Shown here: positions 26,356 through 35,886 of the stretch, in pieces | How positions within the stretch are numbered: position 1 is the first letter of the stretch | How the letters are laid out: each line of letters opens with the position of its first letter | Source of the DNA: an uncultured Bacteroidales bacterium | GTDB lineage: Bacteria; Bacteroidota; Bacteroidia; Bacteroidales; Muribaculaceae | Reading direction: 5' to 3' | DNA: 64,000 nucleotides | NCBI GenBank assembly: GCA_902792895.1 | Contig: CADBBK010000009.1 | Span: 119,246-183,245 of the forward strand | Program-made: the position numbers and the translations under genes | The notes under the pieces: generated by a model | Databases searched by the model: none | What the model was told of the DNA's origin: nothing | The model's input: only the letters and a program-made list of their open reading frames with translations

Positions 26356-28140
26356 ATGTCGATTGATAATATACTGGCTGAGGCCACCGCTGCTGCGGTC
26401 AAGGAGTTGTATGGCGTGGATTTTCCCGCCGAGAAGATTGTTCCCCAAACGACGAAGAAGGAGTTTGAAGGCAACGAGACGATTGTGGTGTTCCCGTTCT
26501 TGAAGGCGTCTCACAAGGCGCCCGACGTGACGGCCCAGGAGATTGGCGAGCACATGCTGGCCCACTGCGAGGCTGTTGAGAAGTTCAACGTCATCAAGGG
26601 TTTCCTGAACATCACCATCAAGCCGTCGTTTTGGACGGGTGTGCTGCAGCATGTGGCTTCGACCCCCGACTACGGTTTCACCCCCGTGACCGACGATAGC
26701 CAACTGGTGATGATTGAGTACTCGTCGCCCAATACCAACAAGCCGCTGCATCTGGGCCACGTGCGCAACAACCTGCTGGGTTACAGCCTGTCGCGCATCA
26801 TGGAGGCCAACGGCTACAAGGTGGTGAAGACCAATATCGTCAATGACCGCGGTATCCACATCTGCAAGTCGATGCTGGCTTGGCTCAAGTGGGGCAACGG
26901 TGCCACACCCGAGTCCACCGGCAAGAAAGGCGACCACCTGATTGGCGACTTCTATGTGGCTTTTGACAAGCACTACAAGGCCGAAATCAAGGAACTCGTG
27001 GAAAAGGGCATGAGTCCGGAGGAGGCCGAGAAACAGGCACCCCTCATTCAAGAGGCGCACGACATGCTGCGCCGCTGGGAAGCCGGCGATCCCGAGGTGC
27101 GCGCGCTGTGGGAGAAGATGAACAGCTGGGTATATGCCGGCTTTGACGAGACCTACCAGCGCATGGGCGTGTCGTTTGACAAGATCTACTACGAGAGCGA
27201 CACCTATCTCGTGGGCCGCGACACCGTGCTCGAGGGTCTGGACAAGGGCTTGTTCTACCGCAAGGAGGATAATAGCGTGTGGGCCGACCTCACGGCTGAC
27301 GGCCTCGACCACAAGCTGCTGCTGCGCAGCGACGGCACGTCGGTCTATATGACACAGGACATCGGTACCGCCCAGTTGCGTTACAAGGACTATCCCATCG
27401 ACCGCATGATCTATGTGGTGGGCAATGAGCAGAATTACCACTTCCAGGTGCTCTCGCTGCTGCTCGACAAGCTCGGCTTCAAGTGGGGTAAGGACCTGGT
27501 ACACTTCTCTTATGGTATGGTCGAACTGCCCAATGGCAAGATGAAGTCCCGCGAAGGCACCGTTGTTGATGCCGACGAACTCATGGACGAGATGATTGCC
27601 ACCGCTACCGAGATGGCTGGTGAGCCTGGCCGTCTGCAGGGTGTGCCCGAGGAGGAGCGCGACAACGTGCTGCGCATGATCGGTCTGGGCGCCTTGAAGT
27701 ATTTCATCCTCAAGGTCGACCCGAGGAAGACCATGCTGTTCGACCCGAGCGAGTCCATCGACTTCAACGGCAACACTGGCCCCTTCATCCAGTATACCTA
27801 TGCCCGCATCCAGTCCGTCCTGCGTAAGAGCGGCGAGGACCACAATGCCGTGGACATCAGCGCTGTGGCACCCAACGAGAAGGAGACCTCGCTGATTCAG
27901 CGTCTGGCCGACTTCATCACCGTTGTCGCCGATGCAGGCCGCAACTACAGCCCCGCGCTGATTGCCAATTACGTCTATGACCTGGCCAAGGAGTACAACC
28001 AGTTCTATCACGACTGCAGCATCCTCAAGGAGCAGGACGAGAAGGTGCGCGCCTTCCGCCTGCTGCTCAGCGCCACCGTTGCCGACGTCATCAAGCGCGG
28101 CATGTCGCTGCTGGGCATCGAGATGCCTGACCGCATGTAA
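26356..28140 (+). CDS. argS: Arginyl-tRNA synthetase
   Basis: From the ATG at 26356 the enzyme has 594 residues. It attaches arginine to tRNA-Arg. The class I HIGH signature is HLGHVRNNLLG after SSPNTNKPL, and the KMSKS equivalent is the degenerate GKMKSREGT typical of Bacteroidetes ArgRS. The N-terminal tRNA-binding additional domain (about residues 1-110) and the C-terminal anticodon-binding helices ending GMSLLGIEMPDRM are complete. The in-frame TTG at 26326 lies only 15 bases after the -7 box, and the ATG fits the family start (MSIDNILAEA). It has its own promoter and no cotranscribed neighbour is needed. Confidence 0.96.
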   Translation: MSIDNILAEATAAAVKELYGVDFPAEKIVPQTTKKEFEGNETIVVFPFLKASHKAPDVTAQEIGEHMLAHCEAVEKFNVIKGFLNITIKPSFWTGVLQHVASTPDYGFTPVTDDSQLVMIEYSSPNTNKPLHLGHVRNNLLGYSLSRIMEANGYKVVKTNIVNDRGIHICKSMLAWLKWGNGATPESTGKKGDHLIGDFYVAFDKHYKAEIKELVEKGMSPEEAEKQAPLIQEAHDMLRRWEAGDPEVRALWEKMNSWVYAGFDETYQRMGVSFDKIYYESDTYLVGRDTVLEGLDKGLFYRKEDNSVWADLTADGLDHKLLLRSDGTSVYMTQDIGTAQLRYKDYPIDRMIYVVGNEQNYHFQVLSLLLDKLGFKWGKDLVHFSYGMVELPNGKMKSREGTVVDADELMDEMIATATEMAGEPGRLQGVPEEERDNVLRMIGLGALKYFILKVDPRKTMLFDPSESIDFNGNTGPFIQYTYARIQSVLRKSGEDHNAVDISAVAPNEKETSLIQRLADFITVVADAGRNYSPALIANYVYDLAKEYNQFYHDCSILKEQDEKVRAFRLLLSATVADVIKRGMSLLGIEMPDRM

Positions 28141-28174
28141 ATCCTAGTGCGATTCATGACATAATACTGGAGAA

Positions 28175-28191
28175 TTGGCACAGTTTTTGCA
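28175..28191 (+). promoter_or_regulatory. Sigma-54 (RpoN) promoter consensus
   Basis: TTGGCACAGTTTTTGCA fits YTGGCACRN4TTGCW at every position, with GG (28177-28178) and GC (28189-28190) separated by exactly 10 bases. The predicted start of transcription is near 28202, about 38 bases before the ATG at 28240. No TAnnTTTG element is found in this gap. Confidence 0.7.
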
Positions 28192-28239
28192 CAATTATTT
28201 GGAAAAACTAATTCCTGCAATTAAAAAAACATTATCAAT

Positions 28240-28974
28240 ATGAACGATTGGAGTAACAACTACGAGAGCGGCTATCAGACCGCTGCTCAAGCCGAGAACG
28301 AGATGACGCTGCAGCGCTATGTCGCTGGTGTGATGCGCAAGGTATATGGCAAAATGACGCTGGGACTGATTCTGACGGCACTCACGTCCTACTTTGTGGC
28401 GAATAACCCGACTGTGCTGAATCTGCTTTTTGCTACCCGTGGCATCGTCTGGATTCTGATGCTTGCCGAGCTGGGACTGGTGTTCTTCCTGAGCGCCCGC
28501 ATCGATAAGCTCAGCACCGGCACCGCAACTGTGATGTTCTATATCTACAGTCTGCTCACAGGTCTGTCGCTGGCTCCCATCTTCTTGATTTACACGGGTG
28601 CTAGCATCGCCAAGACGTTTGCCATCACCGCAGTCACCTTCGGCTCGATGACCTTGTACGGCTATACGACCCGCCAAGACCTGTCTAAGTTCGGTTCCAT
28701 CCTGATTATGGCCCTCATCGGACTCATCGTGTCAGTCCTGGTCAATGTGCTGTTGCTGCACAGCCCGATGTTTGACCTGATTATCAGCATCGTCGGTGTG
28801 CTCATCTTCGTGGGCCTCACCGCCTGGGACACCCAGTCCATCAAGCGTATGTGCGCCATTGCCGACCCCTCGACGATGGGCAAGATTGCCACGATGGGCG
28901 CCTTGAGCCTCTACCTCGACTTCATCAACCTGTTCCTGTACCTGCTCCGCTTCTTCGGCGGCAGCCGCAACTAG
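28240..28974 (+). CDS. Bax inhibitor-1 / YccA family membrane protein
   Basis: A 244-residue integral membrane protein with a polar N-terminus of about 45 residues and seven hydrophobic segments. The arrangement (LTALTSYFVA, IVWILMLAELGLVFFLSARI, MFYIYSLLTGLSLAPIF, ITAVTFGSMTLYGYTTRQDL, ILIMALIGLIVSVLVNV, then LIFVGLTAWDTQSIKRM) is that of the BI-1/YccA family. The AWDTQ motif with its pH-sensing Asp and the closing LYLDFINLFLYLLRFFGG segment are hallmarks. Family members act as pH-gated calcium leak channels or modulators of FtsH-type proteolysis. The only promoter seen is a perfect sigma-54 consensus, which suggests control by an enhancer-binding activator. A terminator follows. Confidence 0.93.
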   Translation: MNDWSNNYESGYQTAAQAENEMTLQRYVAGVMRKVYGKMTLGLILTALTSYFVANNPTVLNLLFATRGIVWILMLAELGLVFFLSARIDKLSTGTATVMFYIYSLLTGLSLAPIFLIYTGASIAKTFAITAVTFGSMTLYGYTTRQDLSKFGSILIMALIGLIVSVLVNVLLLHSPMFDLIISIVGVLIFVGLTAWDTQSIKRMCAIADPSTMGKIATMGALSLYLDFINLFLYLLRFFGGSRN

Positions 28975-29001
28975 ACTTTCAGACAACAGAGACAACTAGA
29001 T

Positions 29002-29044
29002 AAAACAGCCCCGACAACATCTATTGCTGCCGGGGTTGTTTATT
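29002..29044 (+). terminator. Terminator after the Bax-inhibitor-1 gene
   Basis: Stem of 11 pairs with one G-U wobble (29003-29013 with 29031-29041), loop of 17 bases, ending in TTGTTTATTT. Confidence 0.8.
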
Positions 29045-29067
29045 TGCCATCTAGTGTCTCATTTTTG

Positions 29068-29097
29068 TTGGGATTTGTGGGAAAAATGCTATATTTG
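29068..29097 (+). promoter_or_regulatory. Promoter of the alpha-amylase gene
   Basis: TTG at 29068-29070, 19 bases, TATATTTG at 29090-29097. The first ATG is at 29125. Confidence 0.75.
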
Positions 29098-29124
29098 TGG
29101 CGTTTTTAACCAAGATCAAGAGAC

Positions 29125-31203
29125 ATGATTATGAAACGGATATTTAGTATTGTGATGGGCGCTGTGCTGCCAGTGTTGGCTTTGGCGCAGGGGTGGCCCG
29201 CGAATTATGGCGGCGTGATGCTGCAGGGATTCTATTGGGACTCCTACAACGACAGTAAGTGGACTAACCTGGAGTCGCAGGCCGATGAGTTGGCCGAGTT
29301 CTTCGACCTGGTGTGGATTCCGCAGAGTGCTTCGTGCGGCGGTACCTCGATGGGCTATGACCCCCTGTACTGGTTCACTAACTACTACTGCTCCTTCGGT
29401 ACCGAAACGCAGCTGCGGTCGATGATCAACACCTTCAGCAGCAAGGGTATCGGCACTATCGCCGACGTGGTCATCAACCACCGCAAGAGCACCGGTGACT
29501 GGGTGACGTTTCCCGCCGAGACCTATAAGGGCACGATGTATCGCCTGCAATCTACCGACATCTGCCGCAACGATGACGGAGGCGCTACGCTCAACTGGGC
29601 CAACCAGAATGGTAAGTCGCTGAGTCCCAACAATGACAGCGGCGAGGACTGGAGCGGCCTGCGCGATCTGGACCACTCGAGTGCCAACGTGCAGACCACT
29701 GTCAAGGCCTATCTGAAAATGCTGCTCGATGACCTGGGCTATGCGGGCTTCCGCTACGACATGACCAGGGGCTATGCAGCCAGTTACACGGGCCTGTACA
29801 ATGCTTATGCATCGCCTACCTATTCGGTGGGTGAGTACTGGGACGGCAACGTGAGCGCTGTGAAGTCGTGGCTTGACGGGACGAAGGTGAACGGCGTGGT
29901 GCAAAGCGCGGCATTTGACTTCCCGTTCCGCTACACCATCCGCGATGCGGTCAACAACAACGCATGGACCTCGCTGCCTGGCAGCGGCTTGAACCTCGAT
30001 GCCAACTACAGCCGCTATGCGGTGACCTTTGTCGAGAATCACGACACGCAATACCGTGACTCCTACAATCCTCAGGACCCCATCAGCCAGAATATCGAGG
30101 CCGCCAATGCTTTCATCCTGGCGATGCCGGGCACGCCATGCATCTTCCTGCGGCACTGGATGGACTACAAGGAGAGCCTCAAGCAGATGATTTACGCCCG
30201 CCAACTGGCCGGCATCACCAACACGAGCTACACGTCGCGCTATTCCTACAGCTCAAATAATAACTATGTCATCCAGCGCACCATAGGCTCGCGTGGCACG
30301 CTGATGGCTGCGATGGGCGGGTCAGGCTACACGATTCCCTCGAGCTATGTCACCGTGGCCAGCGGCACCAACTATTGCCTGGCGCTGAGCAAGAACACCG
30401 AGACCGCGTGGGCCAGCGTGCCCAGCTGTGAGCAGCTGAACCCGTTTAACGTCACGTTGACAGCGGTGAGCCAGAGCTCGACGGCCCAGATTGTCTATAC
30501 CCTTGACGGCAGCGAACCCACAGCCACCAACGGCACCATCGTTGCCAGCGGCACGGCCGTGCCCATCAGGAAGAGCGTGACCATGAAGGCAGGTTTGCTG
30601 ATCAACGGCAGCGTGAGCGGCGTGATTACCCGCCACTACACGGTTGTGAACGAGGACTATGACGCGTATGAGATCACCGTCTTCCTCAAGGACCCGACCA
30701 CAGCGCCCAACAACTGGCCGCGCGTGACCTACTACTGCTGGGACAGCAACAGCGTGCAGCAGTGCGGTGGCTGGCCCGGCGAGGTGATTACCGACACCCG
30801 CGTGGTGCATGGCGAGACGTTCTACTACAAGACCTTCAACATCACCGGCGCCAACTACACGCTGAACTTCGTGTTCAGCCAGGGCGGCAGCACGGCCAGC
30901 AGTCACCAGACCGTTGATGTGACGGGCGTGCGGGAGACCGCTTTCTTTGAGGTGACCACCCAGAGCAACAAGTATCAGGTCGCCAACGTGACGTCCCAGT
31001 ATCTGCCTTATCTCGACGTGACGTCACTGCCCGGCGATGTGGACGCCAACGGCCTGATTGAGATTGCCGACGTGACCTTGCTGATTGACTATCTGCTGGG
31101 AACCAATGTCCCCGAGATAGACCTCATCGCCGCCGACGTTGACGAGGACGGCGAAATCGGCATCAGCGACGTGGGCACCTTGATAGACATGCTGCTGGGC
31201 TGA
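29125..31203 (+). CDS. Secreted alpha-amylase (GH13) with starch-binding module and dockerin
   Basis: A 692-residue protein with a signal peptide ending ..VLALAQG; a second ATG at 29131 is possible. The GH13 barrel spans about residues 25-420. Its four conserved regions are DVVINH, GFRYDMTRG with nucleophile Asp212, GEYWDG with acid/base Glu237, and FVENHD with Asp307. It should cleave alpha-1,4 bonds in starch or glycogen. After the barrel come a chitobiase-like Ig module (YTLDGSEPTATNG), a CBM26-like starch-binding module (VTYYCWDSNSVQQCGGWPG) and a dockerin-like tail with calcium loops beginning near Asp638 (DVDANG) and about 34 residues later (DVDEDG). The gene is monocistronic with its own promoter and is not in a sus-type locus. 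Confidence 0.93.
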   Translation: MIMKRIFSIVMGAVLPVLALAQGWPANYGGVMLQGFYWDSYNDSKWTNLESQADELAEFFDLVWIPQSASCGGTSMGYDPLYWFTNYYCSFGTETQLRSMINTFSSKGIGTIADVVINHRKSTGDWVTFPAETYKGTMYRLQSTDICRNDDGGATLNWANQNGKSLSPNNDSGEDWSGLRDLDHSSANVQTTVKAYLKMLLDDLGYAGFRYDMTRGYAASYTGLYNAYASPTYSVGEYWDGNVSAVKSWLDGTKVNGVVQSAAFDFPFRYTIRDAVNNNAWTSLPGSGLNLDANYSRYAVTFVENHDTQYRDSYNPQDPISQNIEAANAFILAMPGTPCIFLRHWMDYKESLKQMIYARQLAGITNTSYTSRYSYSSNNNYVIQRTIGSRGTLMAAMGGSGYTIPSSYVTVASGTNYCLALSKNTETAWASVPSCEQLNPFNVTLTAVSQSSTAQIVYTLDGSEPTATNGTIVASGTAVPIRKSVTMKAGLLINGSVSGVITRHYTVVNEDYDAYEITVFLKDPTTAPNNWPRVTYYCWDSNSVQQCGGWPGEVITDTRVVHGETFYYKTFNITGANYTLNFVFSQGGSTASSHQTVDVTGVRETAFFEVTTQSNKYQVANVTSQYLPYLDVTSLPGDVDANGLIEIADVTLLIDYLLGTNVPEIDLIAADVDEDGEIGISDVGTLIDMLLG

Positions 31204-31459
31204 TCACTGAAGGGTCAATAAGATGGCTGCCTGTCCAGCTCCTGCGGGACTAATGCGAATGATGCGTGTTTATCTGATTATGGCAAATGGTTGAATATCA
31301 TTTTGTGTAATTAGTGTCGTTAGCGATATCCGCATTAAATAAAGTTCCAGGCTCTACTTCTATATTGTTCCCTAACAGAATATTCAGTCAGATATACAAT
31401 AAAAGGCGGTTTTCTTAGTTAATTAGGTAAAAGACAAATGTAATTTTTTCTAATTAGAA

Positions 31460-32632
31460 ATGAAACTGAACAAGTCAATACTCGCCATCGTCATGATGGC
31501 TACTGCCCTGTCGGCCTGGTCGCAGGACGATATCAAGAACACCGAGTTCAACCCCGTGACCACGGGTGTGACCTCGCTGAGCATCACCCCCGACGCGCGT
31601 GGCGCTTCGATGGGTGACTTGGGTGCCGCTACCGAGGCCGACGTGAACTCGCAGTTCTGGAATGCCTCAAAGTATGCTTTCGCTTACAGCCGTGCAGGCG
31701 TATCGTTGTCCTACACCCCGTGGCTGCGTAAGATTGTCAACGACATCTACCTGGCCAACCTGTCGGGATACTACAAAATCGGTAGCAACGATAACCAGGC
31801 CGTGAGCACCTCGCTGCGCTATTTCTCGCTGGGTGAGGTCATGGCTACCGATGGCGAAGGCGCCACGCTGGCGACCATCAACCCGTTTGAGCTGTCGGTG
31901 GACCTGGGTTATTCACGCAAGTTGAGTGAGAAGTTCTCGATGGGCGTTGTGCTGCGTTACATCTACAGCGACTTGGGCTACAGTGACATGAACACGGGTG
32001 ACCAGACGTCGAGCGCCTCGGCATTCTCGGCCGACTTGTCGGGCTATTTCACGACCTTCCCCATCATCGGTCGCAACGAGTGCCAGTGGTCGCTGGGTTT
32101 CAACCTGTCCAACATCGGTTCCAAGGTGTCCTACAATAAGGGTAATGACCCCGCCTATCTGCCCGCTAACCTGAAGTTGGGTACGGCCTTCACCTTCCCG
32201 CTGGCCGAGGGCAATAACCTGACGTTCGCCCTTGACGCCAACAAGCTGCTCGTTCCCGCCAAGCCCCGTCTGGCCGATTTCGATGACCCGATGGACTATG
32301 ACGAGGCCCTCGAGACGTGGAAGAACAAGTCGTCGATTTCAGGTATCTTTGACAGTTTCAAGGACAATTTCGCCAAGCGCATCACCTATTCGGTGGGCGC
32401 CGAGTATGACTACGACCAGAAGTTCTTCCTGCGCGGTGGCTACTACTACGAGAGCAAGTACGCCGGTAACCGTCAGTACTTCGGCCTGGGTGCCGGTTTT
32501 GCGCTTCAGGTCATCAAGATCGATGCCAGCTACATGATTGCCACCGCCCAGAACAGTCCGTTGGATCAGACGCTGCGCTTCACCTTGTCGTTTGACATGG
32601 ACGGCATTAAGGGCCTGTTCGGCGGCAACTAA
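31460..32632 (+). CDS. porV: Type IX secretion outer membrane protein PorV (LptO)
   Basis: A 390-residue FadL-like beta barrel with a signal peptide ending ..LSAWSQ. The family-defining N-terminal stretch is present: FNPVTTGVTSLSITPDARGASMGD, then AATEADVNSQFWNASKYAF. The C-terminal strands include FFLRGGYYYESKYAGNRQYF and LGAGFALQVIKIDASYM. PorV carries type IX cargo from the translocon to the PorU sortase. In P. gingivalis the order is porU-porV-ispF. Here porV and ispF stay together, but porU is 19 kb upstream. The 256-base gap before porV is AT-rich; I see no clear promoter, only a near-match to a -7 box (TAATTTTT at 31441). Confidence 0.93.
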   Translation: MKLNKSILAIVMMATALSAWSQDDIKNTEFNPVTTGVTSLSITPDARGASMGDLGAATEADVNSQFWNASKYAFAYSRAGVSLSYTPWLRKIVNDIYLANLSGYYKIGSNDNQAVSTSLRYFSLGEVMATDGEGATLATINPFELSVDLGYSRKLSEKFSMGVVLRYIYSDLGYSDMNTGDQTSSASAFSADLSGYFTTFPIIGRNECQWSLGFNLSNIGSKVSYNKGNDPAYLPANLKLGTAFTFPLAEGNNLTFALDANKLLVPAKPRLADFDDPMDYDEALETWKNKSSISGIFDSFKDNFAKRITYSVGAEYDYDQKFFLRGGYYYESKYAGNRQYFGLGAGFALQVIKIDASYMIATAQNSPLDQTLRFTLSFDMDGIKGLFGGN

Positions 32633-32633
32633 T

Positions 32634-32660
32634 CCAACTCCTCATTCCTCACTCCTAACT
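32634..32660. repeat. Heptamer micro-array, inverted orientation
   Basis: About three and a half period-7 units that read GTTAGGA / GTGAGGA on the minus strand, between the porV stop and the ispF start. Confidence 0.8.
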
Positions 32661-32673
32661 AAAAAACTGAGAG

Positions 32674-33168
32674 ATGGCTATGTTCCGCATCGGAATGGGA
32701 TTTGATGTACACCGCCTGGTCGAGGGTAGACCCCTGTGGCTGGGCGGCGTCAAGATTGAATGGCAACGAGGCTTGCTGGGCCACAGCGACGCCGACGTTG
32801 CGATCCATGCCCTGTGCGATGCCCTGCTGGGTGCCGCCGCGTTGCGTGACATCGGCTACCACTTCCCCGACACCGACCCGCGCTACAAGGGCATCGACAG
32901 CCGCGTGCTGCTGCGCCACGTGATGGCGCTCATCGACGAGCAGGGTTATTGCCTGGGCAACTGCGACCTCACCATTTGCGCCGAGCAGCCCAAAATCAAT
33001 CCCCACATTCCTGCGATGCAGCGCGAACTGGCGGCCTGCATGAACTGTGACCCCAGCCAGGTGTCCATCAAGGCCACCACAACCGAGAAATTGGGCTACA
33101 CTGGCCGTGGCGAGGGTATCTCGGCCTATGCCGTCGCCCTGCTTGAACGCAAAACCTCACGGCCATGA
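32674..33168 (+). CDS. ispF: 2-C-methyl-D-erythritol 2,4-cyclodiphosphate synthase
   Basis: A 164-residue enzyme of the MEP isoprenoid pathway that cyclises CDP-ME 2-phosphate to the cyclodiphosphate. The metal ligands are visible as Asp11 and His13 (MGFDVHRL) and His45 (DADVAIHAL). The flexible HSDAD loop and the C-terminal signature [19 protein letters not shown] are intact. Length is typical. The preceding gene is porV, as in Porphyromonas. The last four bases overlap the start of the acyltransferase gene (ATGA), so the two are translationally coupled. Confidence 0.97.
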   Translation: MAMFRIGMGFDVHRLVEGRPLWLGGVKIEWQRGLLGHSDADVAIHALCDALLGAAALRDIGYHFPDTDPRYKGIDSRVLLRHVMALIDEQGYCLGNCDLTICAEQPKINPHIPAMQRELAACMNCDPSQVSIKATTTEKLGYTGRGEGISAYAVALLERKTSRP

Positions 33169-34238
33169 AGACCGAGGACAAACTGCAACGGCGCATTCCC
33201 TATCTTGACATCCTGCGTGTCATCGCATGCCTGTTGGTCATCCTCATCCACACGCCCATCAGGCAATATGACACCTATTACAACACACCGTCGGTGGCCA
33301 GCGCGGTCTATACCGTGTTGGTGGCGGTAAATTGCAACCTGTTTTTCATGATTACGGGTGCCCTGCTGCTGCCCGTCACCCGTCTCGGCCGACGTTTTGT
33401 CAAGCGCCGCCTGCTCGTGGTGTTGCCGCCGCTGGTGGTGTGGACGGTGGTCTATCTGCTCGAGCATGCCTTGTTGCTGCACAACTTCACGCCGCGCCTG
33501 TTGACCTCGGTGCTGTTCCACCCCGTTGAGGGACTGTTGTGGTATGTGTATGTGCTGGTGGTCGTCTATGTGACCTTGCCGCTAGTGAGCAAGTGTATCG
33601 CCGCCGTGGGCAAGCGGGGTGTGGAACTGGTGCTGGCGCTGTGGGTGCTCTCCTCGTTCATCCCCTATCAGCACGGTGTGTTCATCGAGGCGCTGCAGTA
33701 CAGCCACAATATGTTCGGCGCCTTTGCCAACTACTACGGCTACGTGTTGCTGGGTTACTACCTGCACCAGTACGGACTGCCGCGTTTCTCGAACGGCCAT
33801 GGTGTGAAGTGGGCGCTGCTGCTGGCCCTGGGCATCGTGGCGATGCCCCTGTTTGAGTTTTTGGTACAGGACGACTTCGGCATCACTTGGCAGCAGCACA
33901 TCGACACCATCACCAACGACATCAGCATCAACAACATAGCCATGGCCACGCTGCTGTTTGTGGTTGTGCGCCGTTTCTCCCCCGAGCACTATGACCGCAG
34001 GCGTTCGCCCAATGCCGCCCTGTGGTGGCCGCTGCTGAGCGTATGCACCTTCGGCATCTACCTGTCCCAGATGATAGTCCTTCGGCAGATCATCTGGCCG
34101 TTGACGGCTTCTTGGCTGGGTACCGGCCCCGTGGTGGTCGATTGCCTGGCAAGCGGCGTGCTGGCTTTTGCCGTGTGCCTGTTGCTGGTCGTGTTGCTGC
34201 GCCTGTTGCCCTTCCACCGCTATATTGTGGGCAAGTAA
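33165..34238 (+). CDS. Membrane acyltransferase (acyltransferase 3 family)
   Basis: A 357-residue integral membrane protein with about ten hydrophobic segments. It begins [21 protein letters not shown], the hallmark first helix of the acyltransferase 3 family (PF01757) with its conserved Arg and catalytic His. A later segment, [16 protein letters not shown], fits the family's penultimate helix. Members O-acetylate or succinylate surface glycans, peptidoglycan or lipids. The start codon overlaps the ispF stop. No glycan genes flank it, so the acceptor cannot be inferred. Confidence 0.88.
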   Translation: MKTEDKLQRRIPYLDILRVIACLLVILIHTPIRQYDTYYNTPSVASAVYTVLVAVNCNLFFMITGALLLPVTRLGRRFVKRRLLVVLPPLVVWTVVYLLEHALLLHNFTPRLLTSVLFHPVEGLLWYVYVLVVVYVTLPLVSKCIAAVGKRGVELVLALWVLSSFIPYQHGVFIEALQYSHNMFGAFANYYGYVLLGYYLHQYGLPRFSNGHGVKWALLLALGIVAMPLFEFLVQDDFGITWQQHIDTITNDISINNIAMATLLFVVVRRFSPEHYDRRRSPNAALWWPLLSVCTFGIYLSQMIVLRQIIWPLTASWLGTGPVVVDCLASGVLAFAVCLLLVVLLRLLPFHRYIVGK

Positions 34239-34342
34239 TCCCTCTTTTTTTTGATAGGGCCTCATGCGGCTCTTGTCCCATCTTTTCTCTGCAATCCACA
34301 GGTTGCAGGCATTGTGTATTCTGAAAATCATAAAAAAATGAT

Positions 34343-34350
34343 TACCTTTG
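34343..34350 (+). promoter_or_regulatory. -7 element of the tandem CotH genes
   Basis: TACCTTTG, a full match to TAnnTTTG, 30 bases before the ATG at 34381. No TTG is seen at the usual -33 distance. Confidence 0.6.
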
Positions 34351-34380
34351 CCGAAGGATAAACCAGAATCATGATTAAAG

Positions 34381-35853
34381 ATGAAAAAGACCTTACTTTT
34401 GTTTTCTGCATTCATTTCCTTGTTATTGGTGCCCCTGCCTGTGTCGGCAGCTGACGTTACATCGACGACGGTGGCCGTGGGCGACTCCATCATGACCTTG
34501 AGCCAGGTGGTGGCTACGGGATTACCTGTGTTATGTGTCGAAACCGTGGACCATGAGGAACCCACGTGCCAGTATGTGTCGGCCCCGGCTGGCAGCATCG
34601 GCCGGACCATCCGCAATGCCACCAAGGTGCCGGGCCGCATGACGATTTACCAGCGCATCGACGGCGTGGACAGCCTGATGTATGACAGCGGAGACTATGA
34701 GAAAGACGTGAGCGGCATGACCATCAAGATACGTGGCAACTCCAGCGCCTACTACGACAAAAAGCCGTATAAAATCAAGTTGCAGAAGAAGCGTGACCTG
34801 CTCTTCCGCGGTGATGAGTCGACTTATAAAGATAAAGACTGGGTGCTGCTGCGTGACGAATACTTGCGCACGATGGCAGCCTTCAAGGTGAGCCGTATGG
34901 TGGGCATGGTGTGGACTCCAGCCCATCACTATGTGATTGTGGTGCTGAACGGCGTGTACCGCGGCGTGTACTTGCTGTGTGAATCGGTCGACCGCAATCC
35001 CGACTGCCGCCTGAATGTGGACAAGAACATGGGTTTCATCTTTGAGTGCGATATCTACTGGTGGAACGAGGCCGTGTATGTCAATTCAGTGGACAGCCCC
35101 GTTTATAACTACACGTTCAAGTACCCCGATGAGGACGAAATCACGCCGGAGCAACTGGCTTACATGCAATGGCTGGTGTCGGCTTATGAGGCCAGTTTGA
35201 CCACATCCGACTACCCTAGGTGGATCGATGTGACCTCGTTTGCCGCGTGGATTCTGGTTCACGATATCGAGGGCACCAAGGACGGCGGTGGAGCCAACCG
35301 TTACTATACCAAGCAGGATACTACATCGGCGAGCAAAATCGTGATGCCCGTGGTGTGGGACTTCGACTTGTCGGAGCGCACGCCCGAGGATTGGTCACGC
35401 TGCCACAACGAGTACATGGGCAAACTGTTCAATAACCCGAACCGTGCCTTTATCAACGAGTACGTTAGGCTATGGTGCCAGATTCGTGACCATTTTGTGG
35501 ATGACATCACGACGAGTATGAGCGCCTTTGAAACCGAGGACGAGGGCGTGGCACTGAAAGCTGCCAATAAACTTGAGTTGATTAAGACTGGCTTGAATTA
35601 TCCGGTCGATCGTTATGTGTGGTGGCGCAACAAGTGGTTCACCGAACGTTTCCCGTGGCTCGATGCAGCCATCATGGCGATGCATGTGCCCCATGACGTC
35701 GATGTTGACGGCAGCGTGGACATCTCGGATGTCGTGGCCTTGATTGATATGGTGTTGGGCAATGCCCCCACGATGAGCATCGGCGACATTAACGGAGACG
35801 GCATTGTGGGAATCGACGATGTCTCGGACCTGATTGACGAGCTGCTGATGTGA
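34381..35853 (+). CDS. CotH kinase family protein with dockerin (first of tandem pair)
   Basis: A 490-residue secreted protein with a signal peptide ending ..PVSAA. A CotH-type kinase domain spans about residues 95-430: MTIKIRGNSSAYYDKKPYKIKLQKK is the glycine-loop region (split here: GNSSA and KKPYKIKL), DKDWVLLRDEYLRT the next helix, NGVYRGVYLLCESVDRN the strand pair, and PVVWDFDLSERT the acidic motif with Asp327. The last 55 residues form a dockerin-like module (DVDVDGSVDISDV and DINGDGIVGIDDV). It is followed after 33 bases by a close copy. The pair is distinct from the CotH protein at the window start, which has a larger N-terminal region. Substrate unknown. Confidence 0.87.
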   Translation: MKKTLLLFSAFISLLLVPLPVSAADVTSTTVAVGDSIMTLSQVVATGLPVLCVETVDHEEPTCQYVSAPAGSIGRTIRNATKVPGRMTIYQRIDGVDSLMYDSGDYEKDVSGMTIKIRGNSSAYYDKKPYKIKLQKKRDLLFRGDESTYKDKDWVLLRDEYLRTMAAFKVSRMVGMVWTPAHHYVIVVLNGVYRGVYLLCESVDRNPDCRLNVDKNMGFIFECDIYWWNEAVYVNSVDSPVYNYTFKYPDEDEITPEQLAYMQWLVSAYEASLTTSDYPRWIDVTSFAAWILVHDIEGTKDGGGANRYYTKQDTTSASKIVMPVVWDFDLSERTPEDWSRCHNEYMGKLFNNPNRAFINEYVRLWCQIRDHFVDDITTSMSAFETEDEGVALKAANKLELIKTGLNYPVDRYVWWRNKWFTERFPWLDAAIMAMHVPHDVDVDGSVDISDVVALIDMVLGNAPTMSIGDINGDGIVGIDDVSDLIDELLM

Positions 35854-35886
35854 ACAGTATGAGAAATGAAGTTAGGAGATTATCAG

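Noticed and set aside
31281-31295. TGGCAAATGGTTGAA upstream of porV as a second sigma-54 promoter.
   Set aside because: The -12 part reads TTGAA instead of TTGCW and the -24 part lacks the final C; it lies 165 bases from the gene.
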